The notes under the pieces are model-generated. The model saw only the letters and a program-made list of their open reading frames with translations. It searched no databases and was not told where the DNA came from. A stretch of DNA of 47,500 nucleotides from Prorocentrum cordatum (lineage: Eukaryota; Sar; Dinophyceae; Prorocentrales; Prorocentraceae): positions 87,501 to 135,000 of the forward strand of contig CAUYUJ010021029.1 in the NCBI GenBank assembly GCA_963575745.1, written 5' to 3'. The translations under genes and the position numbers were made by a program. Position 1 is the stretch's first letter, and every line of letters starts with the position of its first letter. Shown in pieces: positions 47,214 to 47,500 of this stretch.

Positions 47214-47335
47214 AGGGAAGGAAAGGAAAGGAAAGGAAAGGAAAGGAAAGGAAAGGAAAGGAAAGGAAAGGAAAGGAAAGGAAAGGAAAGGAAAGAAAAG
47301 GAAAGGAAAGGAAAGAAAAGGAAAATTAAGGAAGG
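47214..47335 (+). repeat. GGAAA pentanucleotide microsatellite
   Basis: About 22 tandem GGAAA units, nearly perfect up to 47293, then with GAAAA and GGGAA variants. Confidence 0.95.
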
Positions 47336-47500
47336 GAAGGGAAAAGAAATCAAAGGAGGAAGACGATGAGGGGTAGGAGGAGTAGGAGGAGGGGGAGGAG
47401 GACGCAAGGGGAAGGGGGGGGAAAGCAGCAGCAGCCAGTGTAGCAGGGATGCCCATAACTCTGGGCGGCGCAAAACAATCACCCAACGGGCTGCCTCTCC
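47336..47500. other. Purine-rich tail of the window; no gene
   Basis: AGGAGG and GGGG-rich sequence to about 47430, then unique sequence to the window edge. Confidence 0.5.

Overview
The window looks like dinoflagellate nuclear DNA. The best evidence is two remnants of the dinoflagellate trans-spliced leader (SL): 9043-9063 (19 of 21 bases) and 30188-30208 (16 of 21), both on the minus strand and each at the 5' edge of a retroposed sequence. Supporting signs are very high GC, extensive satellites and minisatellites, a LINE with EEP endonuclease, reverse transcriptase, RNase H and C-terminal zinc-finger parts, very short candidate introns (one GC-AG) and no prokaryotic features. The GC-rich composition would suit a Prorocentrum-type genome, but the genus is inference. 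Almost every stretch I can support as coding lies on the minus strand.

Layout. 0.03-4.4 kb: exons of an unrecognised, helix-rich multi-exon gene (A). 5.65-9.06 kb: a decayed, SL-tagged retrocopy of a large uncharacterised dinoflagellate protein family. 9.1-11.3 kb: an AT-richer island, then GC-extreme low-complexity DNA. 11.29-12.85 kb: copy 1 of a 1.5 kb repeat (R1). 12.8-14.1 kb: exons of gene B. 14.2-21.1 kb: a satellite block in the order A - B - microsatellites - C - B - A'. 21.1-22.3 kb: broken coiled-coil coding sequence (D). 22.49-24.0 kb: R1 copy 2, interrupted by a LINE at 24.0-30.2 kb. 30.3-33.3 kb: microsatellites, a three-copy repeat (R2) and a degenerate minisatellite. 33.9-34.5 kb: membrane-protein-like exons. 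36.46-37.56 kb: a secreted-type protein with frameshifts (G). 38-47.5 kb: GC-rich DNA with weak exon candidates, two hydrophobic ones and a long GGAAA microsatellite.

Main story. The LINE sits between 11-bp target-site duplications inside R1. R1 copy 1 carries the uninterrupted site, so the window holds both the filled locus and a paralogous empty site. The LINE begins with an SL remnant and ends in a GGAAA-type tail, which fits reverse transcription of a trans-spliced LINE RNA. A second SL remnant tags the retrocopy at 5.65-9.06 kb. Satellite C has core spacings that fall mostly on 73 + 37n bp and holds a near-exact 681-bp higher-order duplication.

Limits. No search was run. Exon edges are approximate, and family assignments marked as recalled come from memory. 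The many frame changes inside otherwise protein-like stretches may be real decay or uncorrected long-read indels.
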